DNA from: Lytechinus variegatus
Lineage: Eukaryota > Echinodermata > Echinoidea > Temnopleuroida > Toxopneustidae
Direction: 5' to 3'
NCBI RefSeq assembly: GCF_018143015.1
Contig: NC_054743.1
Span: 41,744,922-41,808,921, forward strand
Length of the DNA stretch: 64,000 bases
The notes under the pieces are model-generated. The model did no database searches. It was not told the origin of the DNA and worked only from the letters and a program-made list of their open reading frames with translations. Position 1 is the stretch's first letter. Every line of letters starts with the position of its first letter. Positions 1-50,997 of this stretch are shown here, in pieces. Position numbers and translations under genes: made by a program.

Positions 1-38674
<38,674 letters not shown>

Positions 38675-38699
38675 AGGTCCTGCTGGCTCCAAGGAGCTC

Positions 38700-39030
38700 T
38701 GTCTCCAGGTCAGATGGTGGAGAATGCTGGAGATGAAGAGGGGGAACTGGAGACAGCATGAGGTTTTGAAAGGCGGTGTTTTATAAAAACTTAAGCAGTT
38801 TTTAGGGGGAGTTTGATAAAGGTTGCTTACCAAGTACCAGGCGTTGTGCATGTACATCACCCTGAGAGGAATTAGTCTCCAGGTGAGGTGCTGGAGAATG
38901 CTGGAGACAAAGAAGGAGAAGTGGAGACATCACACAGAATCCGATCATGAAAGATGATCATAAACTAGTTAGCATCAATTTTTACGGGGAGTTTTACACA
39001 TGTTACTTACCAAGTAACAGTTGTTTTACA
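38700..39030 (+). repeat. Tandem duplication in VPS13 3' UTR (~174 bp unit)
   Basis: The motif TCTCCAGGT followed by GGAGAATGCTGGAGA occurs at about 38702 and 38876. The later motif TTACCAAGTA occurs at 38828 and 39007. Two diverged copies of a ~174 bp unit start 26 bp after the stop codon. Confidence 0.7.
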
Positions 39031-40547
39031 AGAAGAACCAGTTTTGTGACCAACAGAGGTGATGTAATGCTCCACCTGTCATATCATGTGGCAGTGATTA
39101 TCTCAGGCCAAGCATTGTCTGTGATGAGATTGATATTTTTTGTGGGATATATTTCTTTTCTTTTCTTTTTTTTTTTGGTGTTTCAGAAAGAAAAAAAAAT
39201 TGCTTCATCTTAACTGTAATTTGGTGCAATGTTTACTTTCTTTAATAATATTAGCTTTCAACTGCTATGGAAAGTTAGAAGAAGCTTTGTCATCCCATCA
39301 TAAACATACATGGTTCTCTTTTTGTTGATAGGAGGAATGGCCTAGATTTTTGTTTGTATGTTCATTGTTACAAAGGCCAGGAAAATAGATACAGATCGAG
39401 ATGTAGAATATGCAAAGAACGTGGCAGATGAAATATGATAAGAAGTTGAGGAATGTATGTACTTGTGATTTGAAATATCGTATACATTTTCATGAGGAGA
39501 TTATGTAGATTTGGCATTTGTTTTGTTTATACATGTATGTGCTTCAAAGTTGTGTACTTCTCTTACCTTCTATGTGATTATTCTGACTTAAATCCCAAGA
39601 CAAAAATAGTAGATGGAGGAATATAATTGATGCGAAGTGGATGATTGTTTCTTTCAATGATAAAGATTTGTTTATCCTGGAATGTTAAAAATTGTGATCC
39701 TCCTCATGGTTAGGAATTTATGCCTTGCATATATCAAGGAATATATTTCTTGAAAGACATAGTTTCCTCTATGTTTCAAAGCAACAGAGCTGTACATTTA
39801 TACTGCTTCTTATATTGAAGAACAATCCCTTTTTGTACTGCTCAAATTAAAGTATTGGACAAGCTGGTGAATTCACTTGGTTTTAGCAACCTTTTCATTG
39901 AAAAACAATTGTTCCAACTTGTGGCTTTGATCATTGCTCAAGCCATATTTTGCAGTGACCTCTCATCATTTTGATTGAAATATCTTTTGTATTATTATGG
40001 AGATGGATCCCTTTATTAAGGCTGACCGCTTTCTTTGTAATATACTTCAACATTAAAAAAAACGTATTGCCAAATGAGTGCAGCTGCATTTAAGTCTTGC
40101 AAATCAAAGTATTCAACTTTTTTTATTGTAAACTGAAAGTAAAGGGAGGCAAAACTCACAATGCAACTCATCATTGTCTTACAAAGGTAAAGTTTGAAAA
40201 TGGCAAATCTTGTTTGTGTTTGTAGGAATATGTATTTGTATGGTTTGCTGTTGTATTTTAGAGATATAATGTACCTGGTAACTGCCATGTTAAAATGCTG
40301 ATGGTGAATGTTAAAATGCCATGTTAAAATGCTGATTGTGAATGTAAACGTTGAGCAGGCCAGGGTCCACAAGGGATAGCGATCAATCGTATGCTTGATT
40401 TCCATAATGAATTGTACATTGTAGTTAATGCAATCAATTGTAAAAAAAAAATCTATGATTTTTGCTAAGCTCTGTGTTTCAGTCCCTTGGGCACCATTCA
40501 TGAAGCTTGTAAGCTCTGACAAGTTTTTTTTCTTTTGACAGATACTG

Positions 40548-40770
40548 TAGCCCGCATTCTGAACTCTAATTTAACTTCCACTATGGTCTGAAGTTGTGGT
40601 TTAACTATGGAAAGCCAAATGTGACATCAGTATCTAGAATCAGATGATACATTTATCATTATATATTATATTTGGCATTTAAATCATTTTAAAAAATCTG
40701 TAAATTGATAATGATGATGGTTTTCTTCACCGTTATACCATGAGAAGGAAGGATCCAAGTAAACACAAAA
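40548..40770. mobile_element. Decayed MITE of the 29768 family
   Basis: CATTCTGAACTCTAATTTAA, GAAGTTGTGGTTTAACTATG and a GGTTTTCTTCACCGTT block match the family. Confidence 0.55.
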
Positions 40771-40825
40771 AGTATTAAAGTTTAAACAATCTTTTGTTAT
40801 GATAGCTTTGTAGCCAAGTTTAATG

Positions 40826-41106
40826 AATAATAAATAATACAGGATTTGTATAGTGCACGTAAAGTATCCACCTTGCTAGGTGCTCAAGGCGCTCCTATAT
40901 TACCCCGGCTAAGCGAGTCTACCGATTCCGGTACTCACAACTTTTGAGGAATTACTTCCTGCCGATACCCATTTACCTCACTTGGGTTGAGGGCAGCACA
41001 ATGTGGGTACATTTCTTGCTGAAGGAAAACACGCCATGGTTGGGAATTGAACCCACGTCCTTCAGATTGAAAGACGCGAGTCTTAACCACTAGACCACAA
41101 CGCCCC
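40826..41106 (-). mobile_element. tRNA-derived SINE, full length
   Basis: Head on the minus strand GTTGTGGTCTAGTGG, B box GGGTTCAATTCCC, body with GGTGCTCAAGGCGCTCC (+ strand) and an A-rich tail. Outside the coding region, possibly in the 3' UTR. Confidence 0.85.
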
Positions 41107-41109
41107 AAG

Positions 41110-44100
41110 AAGTTTAGTCACGATCTAGATCATGATTTAAGATAAACTAGAGTTCTGAGAGTATGAGCCATTACTAACAGTCAGATATGGTATGATGTAA
41201 TGATAATGGGTAGATAATGATTTCCTTGTTATATTTTTTTTTAAATTCCCTAATGTAAAAATGTACTATTTACTTGTTTACAATTAATTTCATTTGAATG
41301 GTTTTTCTTGTTTACTATTCAGATAGAAGCAGTCTATGTTATATGTTTTATATGTTTCGATAGATTGAATCCAACATGTATAACTCTCAATATAAATGCT
41401 TTGTTTTTTGTCTTTGATGAATATCTAAAAGTATGTGCAATGGGTCAACTTACTATTTTTTTGTCAAATTCTAGACCTGATAATTACGCAACTCATCTCA
41501 TGAATTGGACATATATTGTGCCAAGTTATGTACATGTATTCCAATTGACTGCTGCATGATGAGAAATCCAATGGACTATTTTTTTTAATATACCGGTATA
41601 CATTTCTTTTAAAAGGCAATGCATAGCACTGACAAAATAAGGGTACATCTGGGCTGATCTAAAACAAACCTCAATTTAAAAGATAAGAGTTAGGGGTGTG
41701 ATTTGCTAAATAGTCACAAAATTGATGTTCGTATTGTATTAGCCTACTTTAAGTTTGAATTATTGATATTGGATAGAATTGGTGATAAATTTTTTGAAGT
41801 TGAAAAAAAAAGCTTAAAGTTTTTTCCTATTATTCATCTCATGTATATCACATGAATATTCAGTATTTATATTTTAAACCCTTATTATTACTGCTGTCTA
41901 AGGGTGATAATGTCAAACAAGAAGGAAAATTTAGGTTTATTTGCATCATTAACACTTGAGCTAAGGGTGAAGTTTTGCTGATTTTATTACCTTGATCCTA
42001 AATACTGTTTATATAATGTCTAGTGTTCATGGTAATTTAATAGAAAGTGACTGCATTTTCATATAGATAGAGGCTTTTGCTTGAGGTTGTATTATACTTT
42101 GTGCAATATTTGTAATTGTACTTTGCGTGAGATTTCTTTCTTTCTTTGCTTTCATGAGAGAATTCTGAATTCCCATTCTCTATTTGTATTCCTAACGGTT
42201 TTTTTTAACAAGTATCGGTAATGAAAATGATAGAACTTCATTGCATTGACTTTCTCTTGCATCAGATCGGCCATTTAAGTTACCCTATGGGTAGTGTTAA
42301 AATAAAAATAATCTGAAGAAAAATTGGAATACTAGTATGTATATGTGTTAGGAAAGTTATGCACACCTGGAGAGGAATGAATTGATTTAAGATTTTTGTT
42401 TGTTGTAAGTGATTTATCAAGTTCATTTTTCTGCCTTGGCATTAATCTACATTTGCCACTCTTCACCCAGGTGTTAATCTGTTTGATGATCATGTAACTA
42501 ATCAATTTGTTGTTATGAAAGAAAATGTGAAATGGCAGTCTTGTTTATAGCATACATGCGCACTTTAGTTAAGTCTTATGCAGTTTGTACATGTAGAAGA
42601 GAAATTGACGAAGATTTATAAAAGACAGGAGATAATGTGCACTAATGCAGTGAGTTCCAGTCTCATCAAAGGACTTGATTCCTGTGACAGGACATTAATC
42701 TGCTTTTGCCACTCTCGACCCAGGTGTACCCAGTATGAATAAAGTATTTGCATGGTGTGCTGATATTTGTGAGCATTTCCCAATGGTTCTTTGCTGGATT
42801 TTTCCTCTAGTCGTGGAGAATGTGTATATGTTGTATACAGGCAAGCCAAAATCCTGTGATATGGATAATTGTTTAAGATAGAATTTATGTGACTCGTACC
42901 CCAGACAAATATACTATCATATGATATTTTATGATATTCTACAACATTCCTTTCATTTTTCATCAAATATCTATGCATTCATGTTGCTAGGGATGTATAT
43001 GTACATGTATGTACGTTTCAGGTCTAACGGGCTCTAGCATGTTAGTACCTTTAGCATATGAAATACTAGAAGGCAGAAAAATTAAATTGTTTCGTGCGAT
43101 CCCTTTCTGATGTTTTGAAGTGATAAAAAGGGGAATTTTCTTCCTTTTCTTTAAAGTAGTTTCATCAAGTTTGAATGACATCAATCTCAAACAGCAACAA
43201 AAACAGTCCAACAGATTAGCTAGCATTAGCAAATATATCATGTCAGATTCTGGCAACTATTACATGAATGGAATTGCTCTTCAGTATTTTTAAAAGTCTA
43301 TCATCCTTGCTTTCGGCTCATAGTTTATTTTTTGATAGACGTAGATAGCGGGGTGTGATCATACTTTAACTTTGGGCTTCTAAAGCTTTGCATTTTGACA
43401 ACTCATCAAATGTATGCAATGTATGTACAGATAATTTTATGTCGTAGAATTTTATTGTTAAAGATATACATGTATTATACTGGACATCGAATATGAAATT
43501 TTAAGTGTCATAATCAGTTGGCAATGGGAGGATTTTTCCCACCTTTCTTTTTTTATGTAGCTTTTGTTTGTCCAGTTAGCCTGTGAGCAGACATGAGGAT
43601 TAAGTCTTGTCAGCGATGTTCTCTAGAATTTGTTATAAAGCTACTGAAATTCTTGCTTCTAATTGGCTGAGTTTAGATTTGTTAGTGAAATCACTGACAT
43701 GCTTTGTGAAACTATCCCCTGATTGCTGAAGTTTATTTTCACTGCCCCCCCCCCCCCCAGGAGTAGTGTCCAGAAGCAACACTTACTATGGTAGACACGA
43801 TTATTATAAGCCAATATGAATAGTGGTCATGATCATAGATTTGTATCTATTGTTGTTCAGTTGCATGATAGTAGTGTCTACATACTGTAACTTGTGTAAA
43901 ATAAATATAAGTTAAATTTCATCTGTGTTTGAATTATATCCATGTGCATAATATGTGTTTGTATGATTATTAGTTAAATTCCATAGTCAGTACTTTCAAT
44001 ACAAACAAAACAAGCTATTGTACACAGAATCATGAAAAGATGCTACACCTGTAGCTTACCTATACATTGTAGCAGTGAGACTGTAGGAGAAAGGGAAAAC

Positions 44101-46815
44101 AGAAGTTTGCTTTAGCTAGAATATTGAGCAGAATTTTTCTGTAAAAAAAAGGATTTGTACATGTATAAGAGCTTTAACATAGAATGTTGTTTCCAAACAG
44201 TAGATATGACAATGAAAAAAGAAATGTACATAGTTATATATTGAAAATACAAACATATATTTATAATTGTGTGTAAGCTGTAATCTTAAGAAATAATGGA
44301 GAAACAGTGTCCAATTAGCTTGTATTAAGTATATGTGAAAATTTCTGCGAGAGATTTATTTGCACAGTGTTTGATATAGAATAGAGGGCAACTTGTTTGT
44401 TCATATGAGAAAGGCATTTGTTATTGTCCAAAATGAAAGTATTATATCAATTTGAGAGAGATTTATTGCTTGTTTATATTGAATTTGGTCGGATAATGAT
44501 TTTAGAAATGATGTTTAAGTGTATTACAGAGCGTTTTAATTGTTTTTGGAATCAAAAAGATGTTATAATACAAATAATGCACATCTAGAAGGGCATTAGT
44601 ATGAATTTTATGCACCTTATCAACAGTTCTGTTTCAAGCTACATTGTGACAAGTGTGTACCATTGCCCAAGCAAAATGATGTGCATTATTTGTTTTATTA
44701 GATAGTGATGTGGATCCTTGTTATTTAATAAACCATTCTCATCTCGGAGCCATGACTAGTTCATAGATATCAGCTAATCATTTTATTAGGATCCATATCA
44801 CCATTTCATAAGAATTCGTAATGCCCTCTTGAACAGTCATTATAACTTACTTTCTAGTAGGGAGAAATTAAATCTTATTTTTTGAAAAAGTTTTAAAATG
44901 GATAGTTTCATTACTGTTGCCTTTGTTTGCCTGTAATTATTATGTAGTCTTTATGTGATTAATATGTAGTATAAATGATGTCATAATTCTACAATTCACA
45001 TTTATGTATACCGGTACCTAGACTTGAGTTTGTTGTTGTATGACTGTTATAAATGAAAGTTGATGTAAAACAAAATTATATTAAAGTTCAAATCTTTTCC
45101 CTGCACATTGATGATGATTTCATATTTATTTTGTTGTTCACTATAATTGTACCCTACCAACTTTAAATGTGTTAGTGCTATTTTTTGTATACATGGACTT
45201 GCTAAAGGGTAAATTATACAGTATCTAAGAGAAATTATGTACATTACCTTTACAAATATAAGTTTCAAACAAGATGAATATTACATGACAAAGCAGTGAT
45301 AGACTGTACTCCTTGCAGCATATTATCTTTCCCATTTTATCATCTTATACTCATTTCCACTGCTTGTCAAAGTATATACCATCTTTCTAAAAAAATACTG
45401 ACTTGTTGTCTCCTTTCTCCAATTTAGAATACTGATAGGAACAATTAGCAATTAATATATACTAGGTGTATTTCGCAGACCAGATTATTTTTGAAAATAT
45501 AATCTAACAAAAATGGATGCCAATATCAGATACCATACTTTGTTGATAAATATAGCAAAATGTTCCTGCAATTATAATAATTATTTTCCCTGCTATTTTT
45601 CTTTTTTATATGTGCCACAAAGTGGTGCTTTTTATTTTCTGGTAATAAATGCTCTGAATTTGATGTATTTATTAAGTTTTTCCAAAACCTAATCTAATTT
45701 CAAATATAGAACTGGTGTAATAACTTTGTAATGTTTTAATTTTAGATACATTTTTTATTTCAGCTTCTATGATTTCCATTCTTATATGATACATTGAAAT
45801 ATTACAAAATTAAGTAGGATTATATACATAGGGTTTACTGATAGAACTTCCAATGTTATTTATGAAATCAAATTTGCAAGGTTTCAATATTTGCATAAGG
45901 TTTATAGATCCCATCAAAAAATGTAACAGAGATATTCAAACTATGATTCTCTCTTTCTCCTTAGAATTTTTATCCACAAATAATACACATCAGTTTTGGT
46001 TTGGAGTTTTCAAACAAGTAGTCAAAATGATTGATAAAATAAAGATATTACACCTCAAGCAAACAGAAACATTTTTCCCATCAATTTGTAAAATATGTTT
46101 GACACATGATTATATCAATAGTAAGTTCCTGAATATGATTATTTCCATTTAATGTTTGTGTTTCAAATTTGACTATTGATATAAGAAAATATCACAGATG
46201 AATGCAATCTCTTTTTACCAAATTAAATTGAAAATAAGATTTGAAGAGATTTTGAAATAGTCTACAGAGGATTTTAATGAATAAGGATTTGGTCCTTAGA
46301 CACAAAAATAATTCAAAAATTAGTAGTAATTTTGAAGCCTATAGGGCAACATTCATTCTTAAATTGACTGTCTCAAATCCTTTCATCATTGATCCAAACA
46401 TACTTGATGTTTCAAAATAGAAGTATATATATGTTCTCAATCTCAGCAATTATGTGCTAATATACCACCATTTTGTTTCAAATATTGTATTAAGCTTTCT
46501 TTTGATGGTTTACTTTTCATGTGCATCTGGATTATTTACCTATCAGACATTCCTAAATATTGGTCATTTAATCATTGTTTAACTTGTCTCTTTTGTCATT
46601 GAATTGGTGATGCTGATAATGAATATGTTTATATCAATAAAGAAATTGTATTGCAACAAAATTGTAGTGAGATATACTATTATTTGATGTTGGATGAGTT
46701 AATTATTCTAGAGTGTCGTAAACAGGGGTATATGTTGTCCAGACCGGCCCCAAGGCCACATTTTGCCGGCCTCTGCCTCTGGAGAAGGTTTTCTCCTGGG
46801 GCCTTGTGACTCAGA
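41110..46815. other. AT-rich, no gene recognised
   Basis: Short open frames only, none with family motifs. May include VPS13 3' UTR. Several TACATGTA palindromes. Confidence 0.5.
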
Positions 46816-46888
46816 ACATCCCTTTTGACTACATCCTTGATTGTGGTAGGTGTCAAGTGGATTGCACCTACTGATTGTGGACTTCATG

Positions 46889-47166
46889 ATAATAAATAAA
46901 TAATATGGGATTTATATAACGCTCATATTCACCTTGTAAGGGGCTCAAGGCGCTCCTTTATTACCCCGGCTAAGCTAGTCTACCGATTCCGGTGCGCACA
47001 GCTTTTTGAGGATTTACTTCCTGCCAATACCCATGCACCTCACCTGGGTTGAGTGCTGCACAATGTGGGTAAATTTCTTGCTGAAGGAAAATATGCCATG
47101 GTTGGGAATCGAACCCACTTCCCTCAGGTTGAAAGATGAGTCATAACCACTAGACCGTGACGCCCC
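46889..47166 (-). mobile_element. tRNA-derived SINE, full length
   Basis: Same type as 40826 with head at the right end (GTCACGGTCTAGTGG on the minus strand). It is part of a direct duplication with 47341. Confidence 0.85.
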
Positions 47167-47340
47167 CACTTGATGTTAAAATCAAAAGGAAAAAATGGAA
47201 TTCTTGAAAACATTTTGGAAATATTGATATTTTATTCTTATTAAATTTCTTCTATACACTTTGCTTTTATCATCCCTTTTGACTACATCCTTGGTTGTGG
47301 TGGGTGTCAAGTGGATTGCACCTACTGAAGGAGATTGTGG

Positions 47341-47531
47341 ACTTCATGATAATAAATGAATAATATGGGATTTATATAACGCTCATATTCACCTTGTAAG
47401 GTGCTCAAGGCGCTCCTTTATTACCCTGATGGCTAAGCTAGTCTACCGATTCTGGTGCACACAGCTTTTTGAGGAATTACTTCCTGCCGGTACCCATGCC
47501 CCTCACCTGGGTTGAGTGCTGCACAATGTGG
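47341..47531 (-). mobile_element. SINE, head missing (duplicate of 46889 copy)
   Basis: Left flank and body repeat those of 46818-47065 at an offset of 453 bp; the tRNA-like head is absent after CACAATGTGG. Confidence 0.8.
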
Positions 47532-48135
47532 AGCTATCTATGTGGAGCTATATGAGCTATCTGCCATTTATATATATACATATATAGGCCTATATATATT
47601 CATGATTACGTTAGATGCCCTTTCATAAACTTGAAAACAAACACCGGCTTGGTATCACCCTTTAACTATAACAAGTATTATCCACAGACTGTGTATTTTA
47701 AAAAGGCATAAAAATCTTTCATCATATTATATGATAATACACCAACGCGCATGGAATTCGCATTATGTCTTGTTTTCCTGTAATTTCGCTCCAGTTGGTT
47801 TGTAAATATTCACGGACTTTAAACCCAGCGCCCCGGGCACCAAAGAAACTCCTTTTTTAGAGTACCGTGACAAACTGGTTTTCACAACCTACTTTTCACA
47901 CCTTTTCTGGCCCGTTTTTCACGATGTAGGAGGCGGTCTAAGCATACAGCCGCATCTCTATGGTCTAAGTATACATGCTCTGGCAGTACACTGACCGACG
48001 GGTCGTTCAACTGCTTGTGAAATTCGTAGGAAAATATATATTATATTTAAAGCCTGTTTCATCCAAGAATGAATTGAAAAGACATTTCCCGGCATTATGG
48101 GATTATTATACTAAAATTTCATTTAAAGAATATAC

Positions 48136-48334
48136 AGCTATTCCATGAAATGTGTACGTCCGACCCCCTATTATGTGGGACCTTCATGAAATTATCTGTC
48201 TCTGATTTCTGGTTGTTTTGACAGTCTGTAATGTTCTCAAAGGACCATGACTTGGCCAGTTTATGAAGTCAAGTAAAACTTGAGAAAATGGGGTCGGACG
48301 TACAAAAAGGTTGGTCATTTTATGGAATTGCCCT
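48136..48334. mobile_element. MITE-like palindromic element
   Basis: Left ATTCCATGAAATGTGTACGT and GTCCGACCCC match the inverse of GGGGTCGGACGTAC and CATTTTATGGAATTGCCC. A diverged relative lies at 36009-36216. Confidence 0.75.
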
Positions 48335-49835
48335 ATGATGAATATGAAAAGAATAAGGTGAAAATAATAGGTTAACAAGAATTAGAGGAAGGGAGAACCA
48401 TTTATGAGGGCGATGGAGGTAAAGAAAAACTAGGGGGACTGGAAATTAGAGAGTTCTTGACCTAAAAGAAAGAGATGGAATTAGATTAATAGAGTGAAGA
48501 ACAAATTTCAAATTGAGAATAAGACGAGAGAGACCAAGTTATGCGGTGTTTTAATTATAGTTATATAATTCGATAGTATACATAATTATGTTTCAGTGAA
48601 GCTGATTGTAATTGCATATGCCATAAATATAATTTTCCTCACGGACAAGTTGAAAGTGTCATGTGAAAACAAACGAATATATAATTTTGAATGGTATGAC
48701 AACAAAATCAAATAATTGCAAGCTAATATGTAGGAACATTTTCACCCCTTAGCTTGCCTTTTTATTAGGTATAGATCAAAATGACTTTGATGATAAGGAA
48801 TGAATTATACAGTATTAAACTATTATTCCATTACCGTAGAACCTGTATTTGTATCTAAATTTTGCGCCATCTCTCTGAAAAAAAAGAAGAATTCCACTAT
48901 CATAATGGTATCGCATATTAAAAGGAGTAGCTAATACATATGGCCATAGACATTATAATATCATAATGAATCAATAAAAAGGGAAAAGTTGTCGTTATCT
49001 TCTCATGTAGACTTTGCTGATTGATGTTTCACTTTTCATGTGTTGCACGCGCGGCTTCGAGAGCCCCCCCCCCCTTTTTTTGAGGGGGGGGGTCACGAGC
49101 TGCATTTTATTCAGCTTCAGTGTTTTGACTTCTATATTACAGTGGTTCCCAATATGACGTATTAATTGAAAGTGTGCTATCAATTTTATAGAATAGATCG
49201 GCTGCCGACTATATAGAGAGCAAGCATAACTCGGGGAAAGTAAAAATGTATAAATAAAATATTGAGATTGGATCCTGTTGCCTGCACCGGTCAGGAATAT
49301 ATCAATACTGAAGATATAACATGGACTTTTAATGCAACAAGTCATTTTTTGCTCACGAACTATCAACGTTACCTCGTCTTTCGTATTTTCCACATAATGG
49401 TCATGGTACGTAAAGACTATAGATTCATTATAGATATACATCTTTAAAGAAACTACCACATATAGCTAGCTTGTGTATCCCTTTATTTCAGGGGGGGGGG
49501 GGGCGGGGGATGCCTATTTCCTGGATATTGCTTTAGTTTCCATGGCAGTTTAGACACGAATATGATATTTTTTTACTTTATAACCGTACCATCAGTTTTC
49601 TGCCATGTTTGTTCCTACTCCAGCCCCCATCTTCATTCCAATCGCAGCCTCACTGCCCATGGCCATCTCGCCCTCGATCTCCCCCGTCCCTCCCGACCTC
49701 CTTGACATTGGTCACACCCCACTCAATGTCAGATATGGCAGGATGTCAAGCATGGTGTGGTTTCGAAACAAACTTTTGACACCTTCCCATAATATTCTTT
49801 CAAATCCCTCTGTACGCTTTAAGAGGTCGTGTATG

Positions 49836-50382
49836 TTTAAAGAACAAGTCCATCCCTTCAAAAAGTTGATTTGAATGAAATAGAAAAATCCAACAAGCAT
49901 GGCATTGAAATTTTAATCAAAATCGGATGTAAAGTAAGAAAGCTATGACATTTTTGATTTCGCTTAATTTCACAAAACAGTTATTTGCACATCCTGGCCT
50001 GTATGCAAATGAGGGGACTGATGACATCGCTCACTCACTATTTCTTTTGTATTTTATTATAATTAAGAAATATGAAATATTCTAATTTTCTCCCCATTGT
50101 TCTGTGAACAAAGTTTCATTCATCCCTTAACATGGGGTATGACCATTGTTCTAACATTTTATGGTTCAGTTAAGTTGGAACTTAATGTTAGATTGGTAAA
50201 AAATTAAATATTGTATAATTCCCCCCAAAAAAAAAATAAATAGTGAGTGATGGACATCATCGACTCTCTTATTTGCATGTCACCGAGTTGTGCATATAAC
50301 TGTTTTGTGAAAAATAAGCGAAACTTTGATTTTCTCTAATGATTCAATTCAACATTTTTCTGAGGTGGACATGACCTTTAAA
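49836..50382. mobile_element. Long-armed palindromic element
   Basis: Imperfect arms of 150-200 bp. Left has GTTTAAAGAACAAGTCCA, CACAAAACAGTTATTTGCAC and CGCTCACTCACTATTT; the right has the inverses with mismatches (AATAGTGAGTGATG, CATATAACTGTTTTGTG, TGGACATGACCTTTAAA). Confidence 0.75.
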
Positions 50383-50763
50383 GTAGCCTATATTGTTTTA
50401 CCCACCCTCCCCCTTCTCATTCCACTTATTCTTCAGCAGTTTGCCCTTTTTTCGCTGAGGTCAATATCGCTACTTTATGAGAAAAAAAATACTATAAATA
50501 GGTTATGGTAAAGTTTAATTAATAACTGTCTAATATTATATCTAAATTGCGTTTTACATTGATATTTTGTTATTGTTTCTTCTAAAATATCATATATGTA
50601 GACAATGGGCCCGTTTCATAAAACTTATTTATAAAAACAATTTGCAATAACAGTTTAAGGTAATGAAACCACTTAATTGATTGGATGTGAGTAAACGTGT
50701 TACAGTAGGCTATTTTGTGCAGTGATTATTATATCAATTCTATATGAAACTGTAATGAAGTTC

Positions 50764-50997
50764 ACACTGCAAAAACCCCGTTGTTCAATATACCACGTAC
50801 CAGCCAGGAATCTAATGTGTCCACACAAGAGAAGTGTTAAACTACACCAGTTTAGTTTTGGTCTAACACCAGATAGGTGTTTATACAACACAAATTAGTA
50901 TTCAAACAACAACGATTCCAGACTGGTGTTGTTTCAATACTTCTCTGGTGTGGACATTCCGGGCTGGTGTTAAATTGACACCGGCCTTTTTGCAGTG
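50764..50997. mobile_element. MITE with CACTGCAAAAA ends
   Basis: Ends CACTGCAAAAACCC and inverted CCTTTTTGCAGTG. Interior has repeated CTGGTGT / ACACCAG motifs in both orientations. Confidence 0.8.

Larger units (their letters stand above)
38675..46660 (+). other. VPS13 3' UTR and downstream DNA, 3' end undetermined
   Basis: No coding potential seen. AT-rich, mostly unique sequence on the + strand with several AATAAA hexamers (about 43899, 44727, 45644, 46636). Any of these could be the poly(A) signal; none is decided by the sequence. A SINE (40826-41106) and a MITE-like repeat (40548-40770) interrupt it. Confidence 0.4.
46818..47533 (+). repeat. Direct segmental duplication (offset 453 bp)
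   Basis: CATCCCTTTTGACTACATCC, GGTGTCAAGTGGATTGCACC and the following SINE body occur at 46818 and again at 47271. The second copy has an eight-base insertion and stops before the SINE head. Confidence 0.85.

Noticed and set aside
49605..49760. Plus-strand Pro-rich frame or minus-strand Gly/Met-rich frame as an exon
   Set aside because: Both strands look moderately coding-like, no splice sites decide it, and I recognise neither peptide.
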